DNA from: an uncultured Acetatifactor sp.
GTDB lineage: Bacteria > Bacillota > Clostridia > Lachnospirales > Lachnospiraceae
Assembly: GCA_910586775.1 (NCBI GenBank)
Contig: CAJUJN010000015.1
Coordinates: forward strand, 1-64,000
Direction of reading: 5' to 3'
DNA: 64,000 bases
The notes below the pieces were generated by a model that had not been told where the DNA came from, ran no database searches, and worked only from the letters and a program-made list of their open reading frames with translations. The position numbers were made by a program, and so were the translations under genes. Numbering within the stretch: the first letter of the stretch is position 1; the number at the start of each line of letters is the position of its first letter. Below, piece by piece: positions 42,027 to 50,845 of this stretch.

Positions 42027-42050
42027 GAGCCCGGCAGGCCGGGCTCTCTG
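42027..42050 (+). terminator. Hairpin after the lipoprotein gene
   Basis: GAGCCCGGC and GCCGGGCTC make a perfect 9-bp stem around two bases. There is no strong T-tract, so termination efficiency is uncertain. Confidence 0.5.
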
Positions 42051-42270
42051 AAAGGAGTAAAACTGAAGAAAATATAAAAGCGAAAATTTTTTCTTAACAA
42101 TTCTATCATAGTGGAAAAATATGTCTAAAGTTTGACCGTGAACTTAAAGATTTATAAACTATTTGATAAAAAAGGAAGGAATCCCATGGAGAAATTTCCG
42201 GTGTCGAATGATTGGCGCTGCCAGACTGCAGAAAAAATATATACGAATCGTTAAACCGTAAAAATTCCCC

Positions 42271-42299
42271 TTGCCAAACACAGAAAGATGTGTTATTAT
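42271..42299 (+). promoter_or_regulatory. Promoter of the tRNA cluster
   Basis: TTGCCA (42271-42276), a 17-bp spacer and TATTAT (42294-42299) lie 22 bp before the first tRNA gene. Confidence 0.6.
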
Positions 42300-42320
42300 A
42301 GCATTCGTCAGGGATGTTGT

Positions 42321-42392
42321 GGCTCCATGGTCAAGCGGTTAAGACATCGCCCTTTCACGGCGGTAACACGGGTTCGATTCCCGTTGGAGTCA
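42321..42392 (+). tRNA. tRNA-Glu (TTC)
   Basis: The 72-nt gene has acceptor GGCTCCA pairing with TGGAGTC, anticodon loop CTTTCAC with TTC at 42354-42356, and T-arm CGGGTTCGATTCCCG. The discriminator is A and CCA is not encoded. Confidence 0.95.
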
Positions 42393-42422
42393 TCGCATTA
42401 AGCGATTCCCGAAAGGGTTTGC

Positions 42423-42496
42423 GGACCTTTAGCTCAGTTGGTTAGAGCAACCGGCTCATAACCGGTCGGTCCTGGGTTCGAGTCCCCGAAGGTCCA
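42423..42496 (+). tRNA. tRNA with CAT anticodon (Ile2 or elongator Met)
   Basis: The 74-nt gene has acceptor GGACCTT pairing with AAGGTCC and anticodon CAT at 42457-42459. The body GGACCTTTAGCTCAGTTGGT resembles the Firmicutes tRNA-Ile2 whose C34 is changed to lysidine, rather than typical elongator Met. Sequence alone does not settle this. CCA is not encoded. Confidence 0.9.
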
Positions 42497-42536
42497 TTTG
42501 GGAGTAATCCCACCGCATGAATGACAGTAACGATAC

Positions 42537-42610
42537 GGCCCAGTGGCTCAGTTGGTTAGAGCGTCGCCCTGTCACGGCGAAGGTCGTCGGTTCGAGTCCG
42601 ATCTGGGTCG
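42537..42610 (+). tRNA. tRNA-Asp (GTC)
   Basis: The 74-nt gene has acceptor GGCCCAG pairing with CTGGGTC, anticodon GTC at 42571-42573 and T-arm GTCGGTTCGAGTCCGAT. The discriminator is G, as expected for Asp, and CCA is not encoded. Confidence 0.95.
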
Positions 42611-42660
42611 TTTCTTTTATGTGGTATATGTGGAAGAAAAGGTATGTTTCAGCCTCAGAG

Positions 42661-42706
42661 AGGTGTAAAGTTCGTTGAAAGATGAATGCTTTACACTTTT
42701 TTTGTT
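42661..42706 (+). terminator. Terminator of the tRNA cluster
   Basis: GTGTAAAG and CTTTACAC pair around an 18-nt loop and are followed by TTTTTTTG. Confidence 0.85.
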
Positions 42707-42835
42707 GCATTTAGCAGATGGAATCCTGCTATCAGGCGACAGATATTTTCAGGCATCAGGCGGTAGACGTTTGCCGGTAAAATTCAAATCAGGCTGCTTA
42801 TATGAGGCTGTACTTTTATGGAAAAGGAGATAATT

Positions 42836-43681
42836 ATGATCAAGGTGATTACGGATTCCGCGTCTGATATCACAGGTAATGAGCGGGAGAATCTGGTCAT
42901 TCTGCCGATTACCATCATGTTCGGTGAGGAGCAGTTCCAGGATGGCGTGAACCTGACCCATCAGGTGTTCTACGAGAAGCTGATTGAGAGTGATACCCTT
43001 CCTGTCACAAGCCAGGTGCCGCCGTTTGCCTTTGAGGAAGCTTACCGGGAGGTGAAGGAGCAGGGGGCGCAGGCCATTGTCATCACACTGTCTTCGAAAC
43101 TGTCCGGAACCTGGCAGAGCGCCAACATTGCGGCAGAGGAATACATCGATGTGGTGCGGGTGGTGGACAGCGAGAATGCAAGTCTGGGCCAGCATGCTCT
43201 GGTGGATTATGCCCTCAGGCTGATAGACAGCGGCCTGCCCTTTGAGGAAATCGTGGAACGGTTGGAAGAGGATAAGTCCCGCATCAGGCTAGTTGCCTTA
43301 CTGGATACGTTGGAATATCTGAAAAAGGGCGGGAGAATATCCAAAGCGGCTGCCCTGGCCGGGAGCCTTTTGTCCATTAAGCCCGTTATTGCCATTTTGC
43401 AGGGCGAGGTGGCCATTCTGGGAAAAGCCCGCGGTTCCAGACAGGGAAATAACCTGCTGACGGAGCAGATTCGGCTGACAGGGGGAATTGATTTTGAGAA
43501 GCCTTTTGTCCTGGGATATACGGGGCTCAGCGACATTTTACTGCAGAAATACATTGCGGACCATGAGGCTTTATGGAAGCATGCGGTGGATTTCCTGGAG
43601 ACATCCAGTGTGGGCGGCACTATCGGCACCCACATAGGGCCCGGCGCCATTGGGGTGGCCTTTTTCTCTGCGGGAGAATAA
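42836..43681 (+). CDS. DegV family fatty-acid-binding protein
   Basis: The 281-residue protein has the DegV pattern: IKVITDSASDI at the N-terminus, TSQVPPFAFEEAYRE, TLSSKLSGTWQSA, LVALLDTLEYLKKGGRIS and a C-terminal half ending GPGAIGVAFF. DegV/FakB proteins bind a fatty acid and present it to the kinase FakA for phospholipid synthesis. No fakA gene is in the window. AAGGAG before ATG 42836 sets the start; an in-frame ATG at 42818 would contain the binding site. A palindromic repeat follows the gene. Confidence 0.93.
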   Translation: MIKVITDSASDITGNERENLVILPITIMFGEEQFQDGVNLTHQVFYEKLIESDTLPVTSQVPPFAFEEAYREVKEQGAQAIVITLSSKLSGTWQSANIAAEEYIDVVRVVDSENASLGQHALVDYALRLIDSGLPFEEIVERLEEDKSRIRLVALLDTLEYLKKGGRISKAAALAGSLLSIKPVIAILQGEVAILGKARGSRQGNNLLTEQIRLTGGIDFEKPFVLGYTGLSDILLQKYIADHEALWKHAVDFLETSSVGGTIGTHIGPGAIGVAFFSAGE

Positions 43682-43689
43682 GGAAGTCA

Positions 43690-43760
43690 AAATGTATAAC
43701 GAGTGAGCGCTTCGGCAAAGCCAGGGCAGAAAGCGGCAACTGTATGCGTTCACGAATATA
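43690..43760. repeat. Second-family palindromic repeat after degV
   Basis: AATGTATAACGAGTGAGCGC, AGGGCAGAAAGCGGCA and TGCGTTCACGAATATA match the right-hand two thirds of the 61161 copy. The left end is missing. Confidence 0.6.
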
Positions 43761-43778
43761 GAAAGTGAGGATTATATC

Positions 43779-44657
43779 ATGAAAGAAATAGAGCAGCAGC
43801 TTTTAACAGGAGAGAGGGCATTGTTTCAGGCCAATGACTGCCATATCAGTTATTGCACCTTTGGGGATGGTGAGTCGCCGCTGAAGGAGAGCAGTAATCT
43901 GGAGATAGACAATACTTTATTTAAATGGAAGTACCCCCTGTGGTACAGTAAAAATGTGGTGATGAAAAACTGCGCTCTGTTTGATATGGCGCGTGCTGGT
44001 ATCTGGTATACCGATAATATTTCTATTTCCGACACCATCATCGAAGCGCCCAAGGCCTTTCGGCGTGCAAAAGGAATAAAACTGCAAAATGTGGACATGC
44101 CAAACGCAAGTGAAACGCTCTGGAACTGCCAGAACATTGAGATGGACAGAGTTATGGCCAGGGGAGATTATTTTGCCATGAACAGCAGGGGTATGGTGAT
44201 TCGGAATTTCGAACTGGTAGGGAATTACAGCTTCGACGGCGGTGCCAATATCGAGATGCACAATTCCAGGCTGTTGTCGAAGGACGCCTTCTGGAATGCG
44301 GAGAATATAACGGTGTACGATTCCTTTATATCAGGGGAGTATCTTGGTTGGAATTCCAGAAATATTACATTGGTCAACTGTACCATTGAAAGCCTGCAGG
44401 GTATGTGTTATATCGACAACCTTATTATGAAAAACTGTCGTCTCCTGAACACCACTCTGGCTTTTGAATACTCTCAGGCAGATGTGGAGATTGTGGGAGC
44501 TGTGGACAGTGTGTTCAATCCGAAGGGAGGCATTATCCGGGCAGATCGTATCGGGGAGTTAATCATGGACGGGAGAAAGGTAAAAATTGACCAGACACAG
44601 ATTCAAGCGGGAGAAATCCTGAAGAAATCGGATAGAGCGGAGTGGGAAGCAGTCTGA
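43779..44657 (+). CDS. DUF3737 right-handed beta-helix protein
   Basis: The 292-residue protein is built of repeating short beta strands with regularly spaced Asn/Asp and hydrophobics (SKNVVMKNCALFD, TDNISISDTII, AENITVYDSFISG, SRNITLVNCTIES), the signature of a right-handed parallel beta-helix. The opening EQQLLTGERALFQANDCHI and the family length match DUF3737, a widespread, uncharacterised family in gut Firmicutes and Bacteroidetes. No signal peptide is seen. GTGAGG precedes ATG 43779. It is followed after 113 bp by the PatB-type gene in the same direction. Confidence 0.8.
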   Translation: MKEIEQQLLTGERALFQANDCHISYCTFGDGESPLKESSNLEIDNTLFKWKYPLWYSKNVVMKNCALFDMARAGIWYTDNISISDTIIEAPKAFRRAKGIKLQNVDMPNASETLWNCQNIEMDRVMARGDYFAMNSRGMVIRNFELVGNYSFDGGANIEMHNSRLLSKDAFWNAENITVYDSFISGEYLGWNSRNITLVNCTIESLQGMCYIDNLIMKNCRLLNTTLAFEYSQADVEIVGAVDSVFNPKGGIIRADRIGELIMDGRKVKIDQTQIQAGEILKKSDRAEWEAV

Positions 44658-44667
44658 CCATCGGACC

Positions 44668-44735
44668 CGGAAGGTCGTCAGAACAGGAAAGGCAGCATGC
44701 CCGGGAAGGTTGTCAGAACAGGAAGGGCAGGCTGC
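44668..44735 (+). repeat. Imperfect tandem repeat before patB
   Basis: Two adjacent units of about 34 bp share GGAAGGT, GTCAGAACAGGAA and GGGCA/AGGCA blocks. They lie in the short gap between the DUF3737 gene and the PatB-type gene. Confidence 0.45.
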
Positions 44736-44770
44736 AGCACAGCAGGCAGGAGAGAATTGAGAGGCAGAGT

Positions 44771-45946
44771 ATGAGATATGATTTTGACAAGCTGACAGAC
44801 AGAAGAGGCGTGGGCTCTCTGAAATGGGACGTGCCGGAGCGGGAACTGCCCATGTGGGTGGCGGATATGGACTTCGAGACGGCACCGGAGATTGTTGAAG
44901 CCTTGAGGAATAGGGCGGAACATGGCATCTTCGGATATTCCGTGGTGACGCCGGACTGGTATGAGGCATATCTGAGCTGGTGGGGACGCCGCCATCATCT
45001 GGAGATGGAACAGGACTGGCTGATTTTCTGTACGGGGGTGGTACCTGCCATCTCCAGTACCGTTCGGAAGCTGACTACGGTGGGGGAAAATGTATTGGTG
45101 CAGACTCCGGTATACAATATTTTCTTCAATTCTATCCGTAATAACGGACGGAATATTCTGGAAAGTCCGCTTATATATGATGGCGAAAATTATTCCATAG
45201 ACTTTGCGGATTTGGAGGAGAAGCTTGCCAATCCCCAGACGACACTGATGCTCCTGTGTAATCCCCACAACCCGGTGGGAAAGATATGGGAGAGGGAAAC
45301 CCTTGCCCGGATTGGGGAACTCTGCGCAAAACATCATGTGCTGGTGCTTTCGGACGAGATTCACTGTGACCTGACAGACCCGGGGCATGAGTATGTACCT
45401 TTTGCGTCCGTGTCGGAGGTATGCAGGGATAACAGCATCACCTGCTTTGCACCTACAAAGACCTTCAACATTGCCGGACTGCAGACGGCGGCAGTGATGG
45501 TACCGAATCCGGTAATCCGTCATAAACTGAACAGGGGGCTGAATACGGATGAGGTGGCGGAACCCAATGCTTTTGCTATAGGGGCGACGGTGGCGGCATT
45601 TCAAAAGGGAGAAGCCTGGCTGGAGGAACTGCGGGCATATCTCTATGAAAACAAACAGTATGTGCGGCGTTTTGCGGAGGAAAAGCTGCCCGGCATCAAA
45701 GTGGTGCCTTCTCAGGCCACGTATCTGCTGTGGCTGGATTGCAGCGGTGTCACGGAGGATGCGGGAGAGTTGACGGCATTCATTCGCAGGGACAGCGGAT
45801 TGTATCTCACGGAAGGAGAGGAGTACGGTTCCTGCGGCAGGCAGTTCATCCGCCTGAATGCGGCATGTCCCAGAGAGAGGTTGCTGGAAGGGCTGAAACG
45901 CCTGGAAAGAAGTATTAAAAAATATGAGGAGGAACAAGGAAAATGA
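44771..45946 (+). CDS. patB: PatB/MalY-type pyridoxal-phosphate C-S lyase
   Basis: The 391-residue enzyme is a class I/II aminotransferase-fold protein of the MalY/PatB group, which cleaves cystathionine or related thioethers. Typical motifs are LKWDVPERELPMWVADMDFE, LLCNPHNPVGKIW, VLSDEIHCDL and the PLP lysine in FAPTKTFNIAGLQ. The C-terminus YLTEGEEYGSCGRQFIRLN is also typical. ATG 44771 follows GAGAGGCAGAG, and an upstream in-frame extension reads through the tandem repeat and is unlikely. It overlaps the next gene by 4 bp (ATGA). Confidence 0.9.
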   Translation: MRYDFDKLTDRRGVGSLKWDVPERELPMWVADMDFETAPEIVEALRNRAEHGIFGYSVVTPDWYEAYLSWWGRRHHLEMEQDWLIFCTGVVPAISSTVRKLTTVGENVLVQTPVYNIFFNSIRNNGRNILESPLIYDGENYSIDFADLEEKLANPQTTLMLLCNPHNPVGKIWERETLARIGELCAKHHVLVLSDEIHCDLTDPGHEYVPFASVSEVCRDNSITCFAPTKTFNIAGLQTAAVMVPNPVIRHKLNRGLNTDEVAEPNAFAIGATVAAFQKGEAWLEELRAYLYENKQYVRRFAEEKLPGIKVVPSQATYLLWLDCSGVTEDAGELTAFIRRDSGLYLTEGEEYGSCGRQFIRLNAACPRERLLEGLKRLERSIKKYEEEQGK

Positions 45947-46452
45947 AATGTGTAGCATGCGGAACGGAACTGGAGACAGGGGCGCTACTGTGCCCGAACT
46001 GCGGAAGAGTGGTGGAGTCGGCAGATGTGGCCAGGCAGAAGGCGGCAGCGGGACAGCTGACGAAGAAGGAATTTTATGCGCTGCCCGGCATGAAGGCCTG
46101 CCGCACTAATATCAGGAGCTGTGCGATTCTGTTGTACATATCTGCGGGGATTACGATACTGGCATCAGTGCTGCTTCAGGGAGTGATAACAACATCCCTG
46201 ATAGACGGGATACTGATTCTGGCATTGGGGCTGTGGCTGCAGTTCGGAAAGAGCCGTATCTGTGCCATTATCACATTTCTGTACGGAATTGCAGGTACGG
46301 CAATCGTTGCGGTGCAAACAGGCAGGATTCAGGGGTGGTGGATTCCGCTGGCCGGCGCGTGGGCAATATCCTACACCTTTAAATTCCATAAACTGTGGAA
46401 TAAATATAAGAAAGACGGTGTGCTGCCGGATGAGGCGGTTTCTGAGAAGTAG
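45943..46452 (+). CDS. Zinc-ribbon membrane protein
   Basis: The 169-residue protein begins with a zinc ribbon (MKCVACGTELETGALLCPNC, four Cys in two CxxC pairs). A short basic linker leads to a membrane domain of about four helices (residues about 62-145, for example AILLYISAGITILASVLL). A charged tail ends the protein. Such zinc-ribbon-plus-helix proteins are common in Lachnospiraceae and their roles are unknown. The start codon overlaps the patB stop, so the two are translationally coupled. Confidence 0.75.
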   Translation: MKCVACGTELETGALLCPNCGRVVESADVARQKAAAGQLTKKEFYALPGMKACRTNIRSCAILLYISAGITILASVLLQGVITTSLIDGILILALGLWLQFGKSRICAIITFLYGIAGTAIVAVQTGRIQGWWIPLAGAWAISYTFKFHKLWNKYKKDGVLPDEAVSEK

Positions 46453-46517
46453 GAACGGGCTTGAGTTCGGGCTCTTGTGCCCGGGGCAAAGGGAATGTAC
46501 GGCATAATGTAAAAATG

Positions 46518-46615
46518 CGGCTGTCGGAAAATAGTATCCGTATGCAGTATATGGCTGTGAATTCGAAGTAACACAGCATATCTTGCAGGATGTGAATATT
46601 TTCCGACAGCTTTTT
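46518..46615. terminator. Long inverted repeat between convergent genes
   Basis: GCTGTCGGAAAATA and TATTTTCCGACAGC are perfect 14-bp inverted copies about 69 nt apart, followed by TTTTTAT. It likely ends the zinc-ribbon transcript. The remaining sequence up to 46760 holds no gene. Confidence 0.6.
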
Positions 46616-46760
46616 ATATGGTGTCAGTCAATAAGTGCTTTGGTGCAACATACAAAGGCTGATATTTCGGTGTCCATTATCGTATGAAATGTGCATACCA
46701 ACACAGATGTTGACTTACACCTTTTATATAATGCGGTCCGGCGTATCTCGCGGTTATTGA

Positions 46761-49700
46761 TTACAGGTCCGTTTTCTCCGGCGCATGGAAGGCTTCCAGT
46801 TTTTTCAGGTGCTGATATCGTTGGCCGGCCTGTGCTGAGGCCTTTCGGAACAATTCTTCCGCTTCCTCGGGATGGTAGCGTTTCAGAGCATCGTAACGTA
46901 TTTCTCCGTCTAAAAATGTCTCGTAATCCAGTTTCGGTTCTCCGCTGTCCAGTACAAACGGATTTTTCCCCTGTTTTTTCAGAGTCGGGTTGAAGCGGAA
47001 AAGGTGGTAATAGCCGGCATCCACCGCCTTTTTTGCCTCATGGGGCGTGCTTCCAAGGCCTGCGCGGATGCCGTGGGCGATGCAGGTGGCATAGGCGATG
47101 ACCAGGGAAGGGCCCGGATAGGCTGCAGCTTCCGTGATTGCCCGGACAGTCTGGTTAAAATCTGCACCCATGGCAATCTGGGCTACATATACGGTACCGT
47201 AGGTCATGGCCATGGCGGCCAGGTCTTTTTTGGGTGTCTGCTTGCCGCCGGAGGCAAATTTTGCCGTGGAACCCAAAGGGGTTGCCTTGGAAGCCTGGCC
47301 GCCGGTATTGGAGTAGACTTCCGTGTTCAGCACAAGGATATTGATATTCTTTCCGCTGGCCAGTACATGGTCCAGACCGCTGAAACCGATATCGTAGGCC
47401 CAGCCGTCGCCTCCGATGACCCACTGGATGGTGGAAGAAATATTTCCGGCGGATTCCTGACTGTCACCTGTGCCCGGATTCTGCCCGGACAGGATATCAC
47501 GTTTGGCAGCTGCTTCCTGTGCCATCAGCATGCCGTAGCCGAATTCCGCAGCGTCTTCGAACAGCGAGTTGGACCAGGCGGGGCCATGGCCGTTTTCGTC
47601 CAACGTGTAGGCGCAGGAGGGAGAGGAATTGGCCCAGATGGAACTGCAGCCGGTGGCATTTGCAATATACATTCTGTCTCCGAAAAGCTGTGTCAGCAGT
47701 TTGACATAGGGTGTCTCGCCGCATCCTGCGCAGGCGCCGGAGAACTCCATCAGAGGGCGCCGGAACTGGCTTCCCTTGGGGGTATCCGGGCGGAATTTTT
47801 CGGCGGCTTCCGGGCAGGACAGCAGAGGTTTACAGTAGTCAAATATATCCTGGTTCTGTGTGAAGAGTCCGTTTGTAAGAAGCCTGTTGACAGGGACCAT
47901 TTCCAGTGCTTTCGCCGGCTTCTCTTTGCCGCTTTTCTGCTTCCCGGGACAAACTGCCGCACATGTGCCGCAGCCGGTGCAGTCCGTGGAGGAGATGGTG
48001 ATGGCAAAGCTGCGGCCGTCCATGCCCATCATGGGAATGCTTTGCAGGCCCTGAGGCGCATCGGACGGATGAGCTTCTTTTAAAACTGCGGGGCGGATGA
48101 CGGCATGGGGACATACAAAGGAACAGCGGGTGCACTGGATACAGTTTTCGGGTTTCCAGACCGGGATTTCCGTGGCCACGCCGCGCCTTTCGTGGGCAGA
48201 GCTTCCGGGGGGCGTATACCCGTCGGCGTAGGGCAGGAAAGCGGATACGGGCAGTTCATTGCCGCGCTGGTCTGTCACGGGCTGTTGGATATTTCTGACG
48301 AAATCCGTCATTTCCCGGCGGTCAGGCAGAGGCTCATTGTCCAGCACTGCCTGGGAATCGGTACATGCCGGATGATTCTCCGGACAGGGGGAAGCGGCAG
48401 TACAGGAAACAGGCGAGGGAGAGGCCTCAGGCTTGGAATTCGGCCGTGTGTCAGAGGCAGAGCATGACCAGGAATCCGGGATTTTGATTTCCAGGACCTC
48501 GGAAAAGCCCCTGTCTATGGCGGTCCTGTTCATTTCCAGTATTTTTCCTCCGTTTTTTCCATAGCTTTTTTCCGCGGCTTCTTTCATCCACTGCCTGGCG
48601 TCCTCAGGGTCGAGCAGGCCGGATACGGCGAAGAAAGCCGACTGGAGGATGGTGCTGATTTTATTGTTCAGACCGATTTCCTTTCCGATTCCGATAGCAT
48701 CTATGACGAAAAGGCGGATGTCATGCCCGGCAATATGGGCTTTCACGGATTCCGGCAGGTATGAGTCAAGCTGCTCCGTCATGGAAGCAATGTTTTTTTG
48801 GCCGGCGGCTTTTGTGTCCTCATCCGGGTGGAAATTTAACAGGAAGGTACCGCCGTCCTTCACCTCCTGAACCATATCGTATTTGTGCAGATATACCGGA
48901 TTGTGGCAGGCTACCATATCGGCTTTGTGTATAAGATAGGCGCTGTGTATGGGCATCTTTCCAAACCGCAGGTGGGAGATGGTCAGCCCTCTGGATTTTT
49001 TGGAATCGTACTCAAAATATCCCTGGGCATCCATATCCGTGTGATTGCCGATGATTTTGATGGCATTTTTTGTGGCGCTTACCGTGCCGTCTCCGCCCAG
49101 TCCCCAGAATTTGCATGAAACAATGTCCGAAGACGTGGTTTCACGGATGGGAAGAACCGGCAGGGACAAATGGGTGACATCGTCGGTGATGCCCACTGTA
49201 AAGCCGGTTTTTGTGCAGTTATTGTAAATCGCGGCAATCTGGTCAGGGGTGGTGTCTTTGGAGCTTAGGCCATAGCGCCCGGAGAAAACACGGATTCCCG
49301 TTTCCGGAGAGCGGAAGCCTGTTTCCCGTACCGTTTTCTGTGCCGTCGGGGCTGCTGCTGCCGTATCGGCGGCAGTGTCCATACTTTGACAGGAGCAGCA
49401 GTGAGCCTGTGGGGAATCGGACCGTGATTCCGAAACCCGAACCGCAAAGCCGCATTGAATAAGTGCTGAAACTACATCCAGGTAGAGCGGCTCTCCCGGG
49501 GCGCCGGGTTCTTTGGTGCGGTCCAGAACTGTGATCTGACGGACGCTTTCCGGAAGCTTTTCCGCAAGGTGGGCGGCGCTGAAGGGGCGGTAAAGATGTA
49601 CATTGATCAGTCCGTATTTTTTCTTCGGAATGCTGTTGATGTATTCTTTTATGGTCTCGCAGATGCTTCCCATGGCAATGATGACATGCTCTGCGTCAGG

Positions 49701-50519
49701 AGCACCGTAATAATCAAACAGTCCGTAGGAGGTGCCCAGGAGTGCATTGATTTTTTCCAGAGTATGCTCTACAATCTGCGGCAATGCCTGGTAATAAGGA
49801 TTGGACGCTTCTCTTGCCTGAAAGAAAATATCGGGATTCTGTGCAGAACCGTACACTTTTCCGTGATGCGGGTGAAGGCTGCGCTCCCGGAACTCTGCAA
49901 CGGCATTCCGGTTAAGCAGGGAAGCCAGGCTGCTGTAATCCCAGACCTTTATCTTGTGCAGCTCGTGGGAAGTGCGGAAACCGTCAAAAAAATTGACGAA
50001 GGGAATCCGGCTTTCGATGGCGGCAAGGTGAGCCACAGGGGACAAATCCATGACTTCCTGCACGCTGCTTTCAGAGAAAAAAGCCACGCCTGTCTGGCGG
50101 CAGGCATAGATGTCGGAGTGGTCTCCGAAAATGGACAGGGCGTGGGTGGCGATGGACCTTGCCGCCACATGGATGACGCCGGGCAGCAGTTCCCCTGCCA
50201 TGCGGTAGAGATTGGGCAGCATGAGCAGCAGCCCCTGGGAAGCGGTGAAGGTGGTGGCAAGCGTTCCTGCCAACAGCGCCCCGTGTACGGCAGCGGCGGC
50301 GCCGGCTTCCGACTGCATCTGGGAGATGACCATGGGGCAGCCGTATATGTTTTTTCGCCCGTTTCCTGCCCATTCATCGCATAATTCCGCCATGGGGGAG
50401 GAAGGGGTGATGGGGAAAATGGCGGCGGCTTCACTGTAGGCATAAGCCACATGGGCAGCGGCCTGACAGCCGTCCATGGTCTGGGTGTCACGTATCAGCG
50501 TGTCTGTTTTTTTCGACAT
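46761..50519 (-). CDS. nifJ: Pyruvate:ferredoxin (flavodoxin) oxidoreductase
   Basis: This 1252-residue single-chain enzyme oxidises pyruvate to acetyl-CoA and CO2 and reduces ferredoxin, the main pyruvate route in these anaerobes. The order is: N-terminal pyrimidine-binding domain (FPITPSSPMAE), transketolase C-like and gamma domains, a two-cluster ferredoxin domain (ENCIQCTRCSFVCPHAV and DCTGCGTCAAVCPGK), then the TPP domain (CAGCGETPYVKLL, GGDGWAYDIGF). The family is about 1170-1190 residues. The surplus comes from two Ser/Ala/Pro-rich linkers, near residues 385-415 and 705-760. GGAGG is 8 nt before ATG 50519. It is a single gene with a repeat-filled upstream region. Confidence 0.97.
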   Translation of the reverse strand: MSKKTDTLIRDTQTMDGCQAAAHVAYAYSEAAAIFPITPSSPMAELCDEWAGNGRKNIYGCPMVISQMQSEAGAAAAVHGALLAGTLATTFTASQGLLLMLPNLYRMAGELLPGVIHVAARSIATHALSIFGDHSDIYACRQTGVAFFSESSVQEVMDLSPVAHLAAIESRIPFVNFFDGFRTSHELHKIKVWDYSSLASLLNRNAVAEFRERSLHPHHGKVYGSAQNPDIFFQAREASNPYYQALPQIVEHTLEKINALLGTSYGLFDYYGAPDAEHVIIAMGSICETIKEYINSIPKKKYGLINVHLYRPFSAAHLAEKLPESVRQITVLDRTKEPGAPGEPLYLDVVSALIQCGFAVRVSESRSDSPQAHCCSCQSMDTAADTAAAAPTAQKTVRETGFRSPETGIRVFSGRYGLSSKDTTPDQIAAIYNNCTKTGFTVGITDDVTHLSLPVLPIRETTSSDIVSCKFWGLGGDGTVSATKNAIKIIGNHTDMDAQGYFEYDSKKSRGLTISHLRFGKMPIHSAYLIHKADMVACHNPVYLHKYDMVQEVKDGGTFLLNFHPDEDTKAAGQKNIASMTEQLDSYLPESVKAHIAGHDIRLFVIDAIGIGKEIGLNNKISTILQSAFFAVSGLLDPEDARQWMKEAAEKSYGKNGGKILEMNRTAIDRGFSEVLEIKIPDSWSCSASDTRPNSKPEASPSPVSCTAASPCPENHPACTDSQAVLDNEPLPDRREMTDFVRNIQQPVTDQRGNELPVSAFLPYADGYTPPGSSAHERRGVATEIPVWKPENCIQCTRCSFVCPHAVIRPAVLKEAHPSDAPQGLQSIPMMGMDGRSFAITISSTDCTGCGTCAAVCPGKQKSGKEKPAKALEMVPVNRLLTNGLFTQNQDIFDYCKPLLSCPEAAEKFRPDTPKGSQFRRPLMEFSGACAGCGETPYVKLLTQLFGDRMYIANATGCSSIWANSSPSCAYTLDENGHGPAWSNSLFEDAAEFGYGMLMAQEAAAKRDILSGQNPGTGDSQESAGNISSTIQWVIGGDGWAYDIGFSGLDHVLASGKNINILVLNTEVYSNTGGQASKATPLGSTAKFASGGKQTPKKDLAAMAMTYGTVYVAQIAMGADFNQTVRAITEAAAYPGPSLVIAYATCIAHGIRAGLGSTPHEAKKAVDAGYYHLFRFNPTLKKQGKNPFVLDSGEPKLDYETFLDGEIRYDALKRYHPEEAEELFRKASAQAGQRYQHLKKLEAFHAPEKTDL

Positions 50520-50585
50520 AAAAATAACCTCCGGAAATGGATTACACTGCGGTATCTCCATTATCTTTTCCCGGAGGATATCAAT

Positions 50586-50681
50586 TTATACTGACGATCA
50601 TTGAAACTTGCCAGACGTCCCGACTCACGAGCGAAAGATGCCGGGGACATTGTGGCAAATTTCATCGCTTGTGAGTATATA
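50586..50681. repeat. Second-family palindromic repeat upstream of nifJ
   Basis: Its ends are TTATACTGACGATCATTG and CGCTTGTGAGTATA, with internal CTCACGAGCG and GGCAAATTTC. It directly abuts the 102-bp element that follows, sharing the TATA. The 326-bp gap between the nifJ start and the sufD-like stop is made almost entirely of these two repeats. Confidence 0.55.
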
Positions 50682-50779
50682 CTGCGCACCGGTTGAATTT
50701 GCAGTACAACCCGACTGCAGACCGCCAGCCAGGTATTTTCCCGGAGGCATCACTGTAAATCCCGGAGGTTTGCAGTATA
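50678..50779 (+). repeat. 102-bp MITE-like palindromic element, copy 3
   Basis: TATACTGCGCACCGGTTG to GGAGGTTTGCAGTATA; same orientation as copy 1 and nearly identical to the other two. TA flanks both ends. Confidence 0.8.
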
Positions 50780-50845
50780 TGCCTGTATCTGCCGTTTATA
50801 CCCGTGACCGGGGAAAACTGTGTTCCGGGTTTGCGGGCAAAAGGC

